The notes under the pieces are model-generated. The model did no database searches and was not told the origin of the DNA. It saw only the letters and a list, made by a program, of their open reading frames with translations. From Gracilimonas sp046602855 (GTDB lineage: Bacteria; Bacteroidota; Rhodothermia; Balneolales; Balneolaceae), in the NCBI RefSeq assembly GCF_046602855.1, contig NZ_JBKINJ010000001.1:1426001-1490000 (forward strand): a DNA stretch of 64,000 nt, given 5' to 3'. Below are positions 1 through 8,012 of this stretch, one piece after another. The position numbers were made by a program, and so were the translations under genes. Positions within the stretch are counted from its first letter, which is position 1; every line of letters starts with the position of its first letter.

Positions 1-624
1 TCTCATGTTGATGAATACTCAAAGATCCTTAAAAATGTCTTTGATGTATTTGAGGTTCGTTTAAAAGAGATCATTCAGCGTTGGGAGGATCCAAATACCT
101 GGATCCCGATTCGGGTTAAGAATTTCGTGGATGATTTCAAGGAGTTCTTCTATGCTATGGAAAAGAATAGCAAAGGTCGGTATAAGATCATCTACAATAT
201 TGCTGAACAGGATGAGAAGGATTATCTGGTAAATTTTGCCATCAATAGCGAGGGAGAGGAGATTATTTACATGCCACTGATCCTGAAGGATGTGATCAGA
301 GATCTCATTGCTAATGCCCGGAAATACACCTCTCCCGGTGGTGAAATTACCGTTGGTATCTCACAAAAAGATAGGATTTTCAGGTTTGTGGTAGAAGACA
401 GTGGATATGGAATCCTAAAAGATGAACTGGAGAAAGTGGTTGACTATGGATATCGCGGCAGCAATGTAAAAGAGACTGTTCGTACCATGGGTGGTGGCTT
501 TGGTCTGACAAAAGCTTACTATGTGGTGAATGAGCTAAACGGGGATATGTGGATAGACTCAGAAGCAGGTGAAGGGACTAAGATCAAAGTTGAAATCCCG
601 ATCCCTGAAGATATAAATTCGTGA
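1..624 (+). CDS. Histidine-kinase-like ATPase, 5' end outside the window (copy A)
   Basis: The frame is open from base 1, so the start lies to the left. The visible 207 codons end in a GHKL/HATPase_c fold: N-box NARKYTSPGG, G1 box DSGYGI and G2 box GGGFGLTKAYY. These residues bind Mg-ATP in histidine kinases. No phosphoacceptor helix is visible in this part. The protein is near-identical to the minus-strand gene at 28,908-29,711, and by eye the DNA is about 90% or more identical, so this is a recent duplicate in inverted orientation. A likely role is phosphotransfer signalling; a GHKL protein lacking a kinase domain is the alternative. No membrane segment is seen, so it is probably cytoplasmic. 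Confidence 0.85.
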   Translation, partial: SHVDEYSKILKNVFDVFEVRLKEIIQRWEDPNTWIPIRVKNFVDDFKEFFYAMEKNSKGRYKIIYNIAEQDEKDYLVNFAINSEGEEIIYMPLILKDVIRDLIANARKYTSPGGEITVGISQKDRIFRFVVEDSGYGILKDELEKVVDYGYRGSNVKETVRTMGGGFGLTKAYYVVNELNGDMWIDSEAGEGTKIKVEIPIPEDINS

Positions 625-687
625 TTGAACTGTTATCCAGAAGAGAGTGATTTTAAATCAATTACTTTCGGAATTATCTAATCTATA

Positions 688-3600
688 TTAGTTTCCAATT
701 TCGCCTTTTAAAATTGTGCTTGAGCTGCCTTTTATCTCTTTTTTTCCAAAAGTCAGTGTAAATTCAGTGCCCGTATCCACACGCTTATACTGATGTTCGC
801 CATCTAGTTGTTCTGTAAGCACCTGAATGATCATCGTTCCACTAGAATGACTCTTTTTCCCGAAATCATCGGGCAGGCCAATACCGTTATCCTTTATTTT
901 TAGTTGAACCTGGTTATCCTGCTCGGATAAATGAACAGAAATGTTACCGCCTTTTTCTTTGGTAAATGCGTGTCTAAATGCATTTATAAGTACTTCATTT
1001 ACAATTAAAGAACACGGGACGGCCTGATTAATATTTAATTGAACCTGTTCTAATGAAAAATCTATTTTTATATTTTTCCCAATATTAAAAACCCTCGCAA
1101 TGTTATGGGTAAGTTTCCGGATATTTTCTGAAATATCGATTCTGGAGAAAGTTTCGTTTTGATACAGGCTCTCATGGATATTAGCTATGGTTTTGATTCT
1201 GGAGGTGCTGGCCGAGAGCCTTTCCAAGACTTCAGGGTTTTCCTCATCGAAAGACTGTAGTTGCAGCATTGCTGAGACAACCGCCAGGTTGTTTTTAACG
1301 CGATGATGAATTTCAGCCAGCATGATTTCTTTTTCTTTTAGTGATTGCTTCAGCTCATCTTCTTTTTCCAAAAGTTTCGTTATGTCTTCTTTGATAGCTA
1401 CAAAATGGGTGATCTCGCCTGTATCTTCGTCCAGGATAGGTGAGATGATCGCCTTCTCCCAATATAACTCCCCATTTTTCTTAACGTTTTGGAATTCACC
1501 GGTCCATATCTTTCCTGACTTTATTGTATGCCAAAGGTCTTCATAAAATGCTTCAGACTGCTTTCCTGATTTTAAGATTCGCGGATTTCTCCCATACACT
1601 TCTTCAAATGAATATCCGGTAATTTCTGTAAAATATGGGTTTACGTAATCAATGCTTCCCTCAGAATCTGTAATAACAACCGAGACAGAACTGGCTTCAA
1701 TGGCTCGGTTAAAAAGTTTAAGCTTTTCTTCTGTTTTTTTGCGCTCGGTGATATCCATGGCCATGCTGATCACTAGTCGGCGGCCGTCTGGCAATTCTCC
1801 GATGGGGGCAGAGCTAAAATCCCAGATCCGCGAGTTCCCAGAGCTGGTGGTGATTTTAAATTCACCCTCCGCCTTGGACTCATCCAGAGCATACAAGCTG
1901 TCGATGTAGGACCGCACCGGTTCCATTTTTGTACCATAGGCTTTAAGGGTCCAGTCGGCAATGGTTGGAATATCGCTGTGTTCGTAACCGGTCAGGCAAG
2001 TCCAAGGCGTATTAACGGTAACCACCTCGCCGTCTTCGGCGTGGATCATAATCGGAAAGGGCGCACCTATTACAGCCCGACGAAAGCGCGCTTCACTTTC
2101 CCGAAGTGCCAGTTCAATCTTTTTTTGTTCAGTAATATCTAGAGTTGCTCCCACATATCGCAAAAGATTGCCATCCTGATCAAAATAAGGATGCGCTTTG
2201 TCATATACCCATCTAACGTCACCCTCTGGTCGCACTATACGGTGTTCCAGTTCATATACTTCCCGGTTTTGCATGGCCGCTTTAAAAGTATCATCAAATA
2301 ACTTCGCATCTTCAGGATGAATATATTTTTCCAGCATTTCATCATATTCCGGAGAGGGTTCGCTGGGGTCGAGCCCATAAATGCGGTATTCTTCATCTGA
2401 CCAGATAGTAGATTGAGTGGCTGCGATATATTCAAAACTTCCAAGGTGAGCAATTTCCTGAGAATTACTCATAATTCGGGTTATCCGTTTTAATTCCTCT
2501 TCTGCTTTCTTTCGCTCGGTAATGTCGTTATGCACCGATACCCATACCTCACCATATTCGATATGCTTGAATGTCGAAACATTAGCTATGCACCAAAATT
2601 CGGTTCCATTTTTTTTGATATTGTGAATCTCACCGCTCCAAGTTCCTTTTTCCGTCAGAGCTTGAATAACTTCTTCGGCCTTTTCCTCTGGATTTTTATT
2701 TGTTGGCGCATTAAGAATACTCACATGTTTACCAATAAGCTCTCCAGAGTCATAACCAAACATGTGGTCAAAAGTTGGATTTGTATAGACAATCGCTCCA
2801 TCACTGCTTCGAATTAAATAGACACCTTCAGCTAAATTTTCTGTAATTTTGCTTTGAAATTGTAATTCTTGCTCTGCCTGTTTGCGCTCACTCACATCTT
2901 GCGCTAAAATAGCAATTTCCTCTCCCATCGAGGTAATTACAAGCCGGAGCCAGGTTGGTTCTGACAATACTTCCCCAGCATATACATCCTGTAAAACTTT
3001 TGGTTTCCCTGTACTAGAAACTTCTACATACGAGTCAAATATTTCTGTTCCCTTATGAGTTGGAAATACGTCAAGTAAGCGTTTACCAATTACATCCTGA
3101 TCTTGGGTACCGTTAATACGTGCAATAGTCTGATTCTGATAAACCCAGACAAAATCAATGATTTCGTTTTGCTCATTTCGTAATGGATGAAGTATCGTAA
3201 ATCCATCCGGAGACAGTTCCTGCGCAATTCTAAATTGCTCTTCACTTTTCTCTAGTGCCATTTCCGCCTGTTTGCGCTTACTTATATCTTGCGTACTTCC
3301 ATATAGCTTAATGCATGTTCCCCTTTCCTGAATGGCATCCCCTGTCGTACGTATCCATTTCTCATTTCCTTTGGCGGTAGTAATTTTTAGCTCAAGATCG
3401 TATGCCTTACCATTTTCTATAGCCTCATGTACCGCCTGCTGAATAGCCGTTCGATATTTGCCTTCTGGATAAAAGTCGATGGCTGTTTCCACATCAGGCT
3501 GATAATCCTGGTCTACCTCATGAAGGTTTTTTACCTCAGTTGACCAATATAGTACATCATGAACCAAGTCTAGTTCCCAGTGACCAATATTCGCCAAATG

Positions 3601-4074
3601 ATAGGATTTGTCTCGTAAACTAGCTTTTTCTGCCCCTAATTCTTTATTTTTTGTCTCTGTAATATCATGGTGTGCTCCCAACAATCTAACGGGTTTACCG
3701 GTTTCATCCCGAATTATCATGCCCCGACAACGAATCCAAACCGTTGAGCCATTTTTATGTGTATATCTGACTAACTGATTATAAAGATGTTTAGGGTTTT
3801 CACTATGTTTGCGGAAATTTTCATTAGTAATAGCCAGATCATCCTCATGGATTATATCCTGCCAGGCTGCTGACTTATGTGGCATATCTTCCGGATCATA
3901 CCCTAATACCTCCCAGAATCTGTTATTCATCCACATATTTTCTGGGCTCTCTAAATCCCGGTACCATAATCCGTCTAATGGCCCTTCCTGAATAAAATCA
4001 AATATACTCTCATCGGTTTTAATTAACTCGTAGAGTTCTTTTTTTAAGTAATTACTTTTGATTTTACTACCCAT
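688..4074 (-). CDS. Multi-PAS sensor histidine kinase (HisKA_2 type)
   Basis: This 1,128-aa protein carries about seven PAS/PAC modules (roughly residues 20-145, 150-268, 275-398, 402-525, 530-652, 655-780 and 785-900), most ending in the PAC signature DITERK or similar. A HisKA_2 dimerisation/phosphoacceptor motif EIHHRVKNNL lies at about 921-930, and a HATPase_c domain follows with N-box NEVLINAFRHAF near 1026 and G1 box DNGIGLP near 1062. No transmembrane helix or signal peptide is seen, so it is probably a soluble sensor of redox, light or small ligands. No response regulator lies beside it, so its partner is elsewhere. PAS linkers are similar to one another, which suggests growth by internal duplication. 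Confidence 0.93.
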   Translation of the reverse strand: MGSKIKSNYLKKELYELIKTDESIFDFIQEGPLDGLWYRDLESPENMWMNNRFWEVLGYDPEDMPHKSAAWQDIIHEDDLAITNENFRKHSENPKHLYNQLVRYTHKNGSTVWIRCRGMIIRDETGKPVRLLGAHHDITETKNKELGAEKASLRDKSYHLANIGHWELDLVHDVLYWSTEVKNLHEVDQDYQPDVETAIDFYPEGKYRTAIQQAVHEAIENGKAYDLELKITTAKGNEKWIRTTGDAIQERGTCIKLYGSTQDISKRKQAEMALEKSEEQFRIAQELSPDGFTILHPLRNEQNEIIDFVWVYQNQTIARINGTQDQDVIGKRLLDVFPTHKGTEIFDSYVEVSSTGKPKVLQDVYAGEVLSEPTWLRLVITSMGEEIAILAQDVSERKQAEQELQFQSKITENLAEGVYLIRSSDGAIVYTNPTFDHMFGYDSGELIGKHVSILNAPTNKNPEEKAEEVIQALTEKGTWSGEIHNIKKNGTEFWCIANVSTFKHIEYGEVWVSVHNDITERKKAEEELKRITRIMSNSQEIAHLGSFEYIAATQSTIWSDEEYRIYGLDPSEPSPEYDEMLEKYIHPEDAKLFDDTFKAAMQNREVYELEHRIVRPEGDVRWVYDKAHPYFDQDGNLLRYVGATLDITEQKKIELALRESEARFRRAVIGAPFPIMIHAEDGEVVTVNTPWTCLTGYEHSDIPTIADWTLKAYGTKMEPVRSYIDSLYALDESKAEGEFKITTSSGNSRIWDFSSAPIGELPDGRRLVISMAMDITERKKTEEKLKLFNRAIEASSVSVVITDSEGSIDYVNPYFTEITGYSFEEVYGRNPRILKSGKQSEAFYEDLWHTIKSGKIWTGEFQNVKKNGELYWEKAIISPILDEDTGEITHFVAIKEDITKLLEKEDELKQSLKEKEIMLAEIHHRVKNNLAVVSAMLQLQSFDEENPEVLERLSASTSRIKTIANIHESLYQNETFSRIDISENIRKLTHNIARVFNIGKNIKIDFSLEQVQLNINQAVPCSLIVNEVLINAFRHAFTKEKGGNISVHLSEQDNQVQLKIKDNGIGLPDDFGKKSHSSGTMIIQVLTEQLDGEHQYKRVDTGTEFTLTFGKKEIKGSSSTILKGEIGN

Positions 4075-4348
4075 GTGTCCCTAATTTTTGCAACGATTTT
4101 CAGCAAGATTACCAATCCATATATTAGCCTCGGAATATTTTAGTAGTTAACAACAAGCTAATGCTTAGTAGTATTTTTCAATTATGAACATACTATTAAT
4201 ATGTGTTTTCTTAATGAAGATAAGTTATTGCCCATTTAAGAAGCGTTTTCTGTGTTTGTATACTAAAAAATTCGATTTAGACTAACCTCTCTTAGCTTGG
4301 CTACCTTAAAATGAGATCAAGTATAGACTATCAATTATTGCTGGAAGA

Positions 4349-4670
4349 GTGAAGGGTTTTGGGAGACCTTTGAGTATAGCAAAGATGCTTGACAAGATCA
4401 GTGAGATTAAAGGCATTATTTCAGAAAAAGAAGAAGAAATTAGATCACTGGAAAATTCTATTCAGCTGGAAGATGAACAGTACATTCAGATCATTGAAGA
4501 GTTCAATTTCATATTCCAGGAAAAGGATCCTAATGAAAAAAAGGACATAATAAAGACCTTGATCAGAAACGTAGAATCTACAGTGGTCAAGAAAACAGAT
4601 AAGGGTAGTAGCGGAGAGATAAAAATCAACTATGTCTGTGATCATTATCTTATTTCAGAATGGAACGAAA
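4349..4670 (+). pseudogene. C-terminal remnant of a large serine recombinase
   Basis: An open frame here encodes a Glu/Lys-rich coiled segment (EIKGIISEKEEEIRSLE) followed by KDPNEKKDIIKTLIRNVES and a beta-strand-like EIKINY. This order matches the end of large serine recombinases (coiled coil, then the EKR..LI..I segment). The catalytic resolvase and zinc-ribbon domains are absent and no gene for them lies upstream. The open frame continues through the tRNA-Asn terminator and into the tRNA itself, so its last 35 or so codons are not original coding sequence. I read it as a decayed fragment of an old mobile element. The family call is by pattern only. Confidence 0.45.
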
Positions 4671-4712
4671 TAAAAAATGCGAACTCTGATAAAGGTATCA
4701 AAGTTCGCACTT
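4669..4712 (-). terminator. Rho-independent terminator of tRNA-Asn
   Basis: Read on the minus strand just after the tRNA, GCGAACTTTGATA pairs with TATCAGAGTTCGC (one G-T pair) around a 4-nt loop, followed by ATTTTTTA. It lies about 15 nt beyond the encoded CCA end. Confidence 0.8.
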
Positions 4713-4722
4713 CATTTGGGCC

Positions 4723-4797
4723 TGGCTCCCCGGGTAGGATTCGAACCTACGACCAATTGATTAACAGTCAACTGCTCTGCCACTGAGCTACCGAGGA
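4723..4797 (-). tRNA. tRNA-Asn (GTT), CCA encoded
   Basis: The minus strand folds as a cloverleaf: acceptor TCCTCGG with CCGGGGA, D arm with AGCTCAGTGGCAGAGC, anticodon stem and loop TTGACTGTTAATCAA giving anticodon GTT, and T arm with GGTTCGAATCC. A genomic CCA follows the discriminator G. Confidence 0.95.
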
Positions 4798-4869
4798 ATA
4801 TCAGTGAATTCCCTTGTTGAAGGGGCGACAAATATAAAGACATTCATCACCTACTTTCAACACTTTTCT

Positions 4870-5607
4870 TCACTTTTTATAGAAAACTTTTTCCAGCACT
4901 AATCCACGTGCCGGTGCTGTAAAAGTAGGAATCTCAGCATCGGGTTCCTGAAGCACTCTTTTGAAGTCTTCGATCGACATTTTCCCCTGTGCGACACGTA
5001 CCATTGTTCCCACCAATCGGCGTACCATATTTCTGAGAAAGCGGTTTGCCCTGATCCGGTATCGAATGACATCACCGTCTGTATCAAATAAGGATCTTTG
5101 AATTTTACACAATGTGGTATAGTTATCCTCATTGAATTTTGAAAATCCTGCAAAGTCGAACTCCCCGTTCAACAATGCTGCGCAATCCTCCAACAATTTT
5201 AGATCTACAGTCTGTCGTAATGCCCAGCTGTGATGTCGCATCAAAGGAATCGGCCTGGTTGTGATGGTATATTCATATTCCCTGGAAATGGCATCAAAAC
5301 GGGCGTGAAAGGATTCATGTACTTCTTCATATTCAATAACCTGTACCTCATCACCCACTAAACCATTAACACCCTGCAAGACCCTTTCTATATCTGTACC
5401 CTCAGGTAAGTCCATATGAGCTATCTGCCCCCTCGCATGCACACCTGCATCAGTTCTCCCCTGTCCGATCAGATCTATATCCTGCTGTAGTACTTTTGAG
5501 AAAACCTGCTCAAGAACACCTTCCACCGTTCGGTCTGTTGGCTGGATCTGCCACCCTGAAAAATCAGTTCCGTCAAATTCTATGGATAGCTTATACTTTT
5601 GCATCAA
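4870..5607 (-). CDS. truA: tRNA pseudouridine synthase A
   Basis: This 245-aa protein has the usual TruA length. It converts U38-U40 in tRNA anticodon stems to pseudouridine. The catalytic-Asp motif GRTDAGVHARGQ is present near residue 50. Later family signatures include AFHARFDA-like SFHARFDAISREYEY and RFLRNMVRRLVG. The protein is soluble. The gene ends about 70 nt from tRNA-Asn and reads the same way, and it is divergent from the dimethylargininase gene. The ATG start is supported by the immediate FDGTDFSGWQ strand that opens the family fold. Confidence 0.97.
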   Translation of the reverse strand: MMQKYKLSIEFDGTDFSGWQIQPTDRTVEGVLEQVFSKVLQQDIDLIGQGRTDAGVHARGQIAHMDLPEGTDIERVLQGVNGLVGDEVQVIEYEEVHESFHARFDAISREYEYTITTRPIPLMRHHSWALRQTVDLKLLEDCAALLNGEFDFAGFSKFNEDNYTTLCKIQRSLFDTDGDVIRYRIRANRFLRNMVRRLVGTMVRVAQGKMSIEDFKRVLQEPDAEIPTFTAPARGLVLEKVFYKK

Positions 5608-5703
5608 ATATCATTACCATTTAAATTAATAATTATGATCAGACCTTTTCAAAATAGAGGAATAAGGTACCTACATTTTCCGATAAATATTAGCTGACAC
5701 CCT

Positions 5704-6465
5704 ATGTTCAAAAATGTTATCGTACGTAAACCTTGCCCAAATTTGGTATCGGGAATTACCACAGCCGATCTCGGAAAACCAGACTATCACAAAGCGCTTC
5801 TTCAACATTCTCAATATGTTGATGCTCTTAAGAAACTTGGTTTAGACGTAACAGTTCTGGAAGCCGACAATAGATTTCCGGATTCTGTATTCGTTGAAGA
5901 TGTAGCCATCTGTACTGAAAAATGTGGTGTAATAACCCGGCCCGGTGCAAAATCCAGAAGGGATGAGATCACGATCATTGAAGACAAGATACATTCTCAT
6001 TTTGACCACGTCGAATCCATCAAAGAAACAGGTACGTTAGAGGGTGGGGACGTCATGATGATTGATGACACATTCTATGTCGGACTTTCTGATCGTACCA
6101 ATGAGGCAGGGATAAAGCAGTTTCGGGATATCATGGATAAGCATGGGTTTTCGGTACATCAGGTTACTCTTGGTGATATCCTGCACCTAAAGACCGGCGT
6201 CTCATATCTTGAGAATAACACGCTGGTTATTATACCTGAAATGATTGAGATCGAATATTTTCAATCGTTCAATAAGATCGTTGTACCACCTGAAGAAGCC
6301 TATGCGGCCAATTGTATATGGATCAATGGCACGGTAATTATTCCTGCAGGATATCCGGTCACAAAACAGAAGATCAAAGTAGCCGGTTATGACATTATTG
6401 AACTGGAAATGACCGAATTCAAAAAACTGGATGGTGGTTTAAGCTGCCTTTCTCTTAGATTCTAG
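5704..6465 (+). CDS. Dimethylarginine dimethylaminohydrolase / arginine deiminase-superfamily enzyme
   Basis: This 253-aa protein of the guanidine-modifying (pentein) fold most resembles dimethylargininases, which hydrolyse methylated arginines to citrulline and methylamines. Visible family marks are RFPDSVFVEDVA, TRPGAKSRRDE, LEGGDVM, a catalytic His in HLKTGVSYLE near residue 160, and the nucleophilic Cys in GGLSCLSLRF five residues from the C-terminus. No signal peptide is present, so it is cytoplasmic. It stands alone, divergent from truA with about 95 bp between them and convergent with the DinB-like gene. Substrate (dimethylarginine versus another guanidino compound) cannot be fixed from sequence. 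Confidence 0.88.
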   Translation: MFKNVIVRKPCPNLVSGITTADLGKPDYHKALLQHSQYVDALKKLGLDVTVLEADNRFPDSVFVEDVAICTEKCGVITRPGAKSRRDEITIIEDKIHSHFDHVESIKETGTLEGGDVMMIDDTFYVGLSDRTNEAGIKQFRDIMDKHGFSVHQVTLGDILHLKTGVSYLENNTLVIIPEMIEIEYFQSFNKIVVPPEEAYAANCIWINGTVIIPAGYPVTKQKIKVAGYDIIELEMTEFKKLDGGLSCLSLRF

Positions 6466-6474
6466 GCTCATAGT

Positions 6475-6951
6475 TCATTTTCCAAGCAATCGATAAATAA
6501 TGGCCAACTGTCCGGTATGATATGCGTTATGCTGAAGAACCAGTAAGGCTTCTCGCAATAAAGTTTGGCCATCGCCATGATCCAAAGGTTTATTCAACGC
6601 GTTCGACTCATCCAGGATCAGATTCATCATTTCATCCCGTTCTTTTAGAAAAGACTTTTTTAACTTCTCCCACTCCTCTTCTGACTCGGGGGCTGGTTCC
6701 ACCGGCCAGTATTCTTCCGGCCATTCCATAGGTTCATAATAAGTGTTACGGGTGAAGTCCAGTATATCAAATTGAGCCACACGCATATGAAAAAACTGCT
6801 CATAAAATGAATAAGGCAGATCTGCCGGACGTTTACCAAGATCTTCATAGTCGATCTCTTCCAGAAGCTCCTCAATTTTTAAGAAAGCTTGTCCACCTTC
6901 CAGTTGCTGTACGATCTGCTCTCTTGTAATACGATGTGAATTTACTTCCAT
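6475..6951 (-). CDS. DinB-fold (DinB_2/YfiT-like) metal-binding protein
   Basis: This 158-aa four-helix-bundle protein has the three-His pattern of the DinB superfamily: one His in QFFHMRVAQFD near residue 50 and two in HNAYHTGQL near 140. These proteins bind a divalent metal and are often thiol-dependent transferases or hydrolases; the substrate is not evident here. The C-terminal HNAYHTGQLAIIYRLLG is highly typical. The gene is convergent with the dimethylargininase gene, only 9 nt apart. No neighbouring DNA-repair gene supports a damage role. Confidence 0.88.
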   Translation of the reverse strand: MEVNSHRITREQIVQQLEGGQAFLKIEELLEEIDYEDLGKRPADLPYSFYEQFFHMRVAQFDILDFTRNTYYEPMEWPEEYWPVEPAPESEEEWEKLKKSFLKERDEMMNLILDESNALNKPLDHGDGQTLLREALLVLQHNAYHTGQLAIIYRLLGK

Positions 6952-7020
6952 ATAATTTTTTGGTGATTGTTTATTCTATTAATGCGGGTTGTGGGAGAAT
7001 CATTCAATACATCGTTTTTA

Positions 7021-7138
7021 TCAGAGGACATTAATGACCTCTCTGATGTACTTGACATCTTAATGCTCCAAATATATTTACTCACCTAAAAACTGATCCA
7101 ATCAAGTACATAAGGTTGGGTTTCACGCCTTCCTTATC
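7021..7138. repeat. REPIN-like repeat, copy 1 (upstream of transposase)
   Basis: A palindromic left arm AGAGGACATTAATGACCTCT is followed by TGTACTTG. After about 55 nt come the reverse half CAAGTACA and a right arm AAGGTTGGGTTTCACGCCTT. Copies 2 and 3 keep the same order, left arm then NGTAC half then right arm. The copy lies 80-200 nt before the transposase gene. Confidence 0.7.
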
Positions 7139-7221
7139 AACATATCCAATACCCATAAATAAAATTGTAAGGAATATGGATTTAACCGCTCTTACTCTGA
7201 AACTCTTTAAGCTTTAGATCT

Positions 7222-7635
7222 ATGCCAAAAACTTTTAATTCAATTTGGGTTCACGTCATTTTTAGAACGAAAAACAATGTTCCTTACTTGACTTGGGAAA
7301 TAAGAAATGAGGTATGTCAATTCATCAAAACAATTGGCAACAGAAAGGGATATGCCATAGATACTGTCAATGGTGTAAAAGATCATTTACATGTCTTACT
7401 TCGAATTAATACAACACAGACTGTTGCAGAATCGGTACAATGGATAAAAGGAGCGTCATCTCATTACCTTAATGAAAAATACAAATGGTCTGATGGTTTT
7501 AAATGGCAGGAAGGATATGGTGTTTTCTCAGTAAGTCTTAACGATATCAGAACGGTTCGGAATTACATCTATAACCAAGAAAAACATCACAAAGAAAAAA
7601 CATGTATTTTTAATTTTGAGAAGACTCCATCTTAA
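7222..7635 (+). CDS. Single-domain HUH (Y1) transposase, RAYT-like
   Basis: This 137-aa Y1_Tnp (IS200/REP-associated tyrosine transposase) protein has the HUH metal motif in KDHLHVLL near residue 58 and the catalytic Tyr in VRNYIYNQEKHH near residue 113. The N-terminal SIWVHVIFRTKNN strand is typical. Such enzymes nick single-stranded DNA at hairpins. No IS200/IS605 tnpB partner or IS ends are seen. Instead three palindromic repeats flank it (one upstream, two downstream), the arrangement of domesticated REP-associated transposases. The length is complete for the family and no frame break is visible. Starts at ATG with no Shine-Dalgarno sequence, as usual for this host. Confidence 0.9.
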   Translation: MPKTFNSIWVHVIFRTKNNVPYLTWEIRNEVCQFIKTIGNRKGYAIDTVNGVKDHLHVLLRINTTQTVAESVQWIKGASSHYLNEKYKWSDGFKWQEGYGVFSVSLNDIRTVRNYIYNQEKHHKEKTCIFNFEKTPS

Positions 7636-7660
7636 TGCTACTTGCCATTATTCTTATTCC

Positions 7661-7781
7661 CAAGGACATAAATGACCTTTCTTGCGTACTGGAATATTTT
7701 TCATGTTGATCTAATATAAACATCGACTAAACAGCTCTTCCAGTACACAAGTGAAGGGATTAATCCCTTCTACAACTGCAA
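7661..7781. repeat. REPIN-like repeat, copy 2 (downstream of transposase)
   Basis: Left arm AAGGACATAAATGACCTT is followed by GCGTACTGGAA; then, inverted, TTCCAGTACAC and right arm GAAGGGATTAATCCCTTC with tail TACAACTGC. The paired GTACTGGAA/TTCCAGTAC halves make the whole about 115-nt unit a long imperfect hairpin. Confidence 0.75.
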
Positions 7782-7804
7782 CTAAATTCCAATATTTCAT
7801 TTTT

Positions 7805-7922
7805 AGCAAGGACATAAATGACCTCGCTTGTATACCTGAAAGCGTCATAATTCAAACCATACATCATCACTGAGCATTCGCTCCTATCCGGTACAACTGC
7901 AAAGGGTTTAAATCCTTCACCA
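7805..7922. repeat. REPIN-like repeat, copy 3
   Basis: Left arm GCAAGGACATAAATGACC is followed by TATACCTGAAAGCG; then CGCTCCTATCCGGTACAA and right arm AAAGGGTTTAAATCCTTC. It shares arms and overall length with copies 1 and 2. The rest of the 7,636-8,012 gap has no gene. Confidence 0.72.
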
Positions 7923-8012
7923 TAAACCCCAAACCACCCCACTAAAAAATTGATATATAAACCATACAGAATGTTTAATTTCCGTAGTGTTTAATTTTCA
8001 TCAATATGTCTT

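Noticed and set aside
4670..4786. C-terminus of the recombinase-like frame
   Set aside because: It reads through a terminator hairpin and the antisense of tRNA-Asn, giving a peptide (SPGRIRTYDQLINSQLLCH) often seen as a tRNA-overlap artefact.
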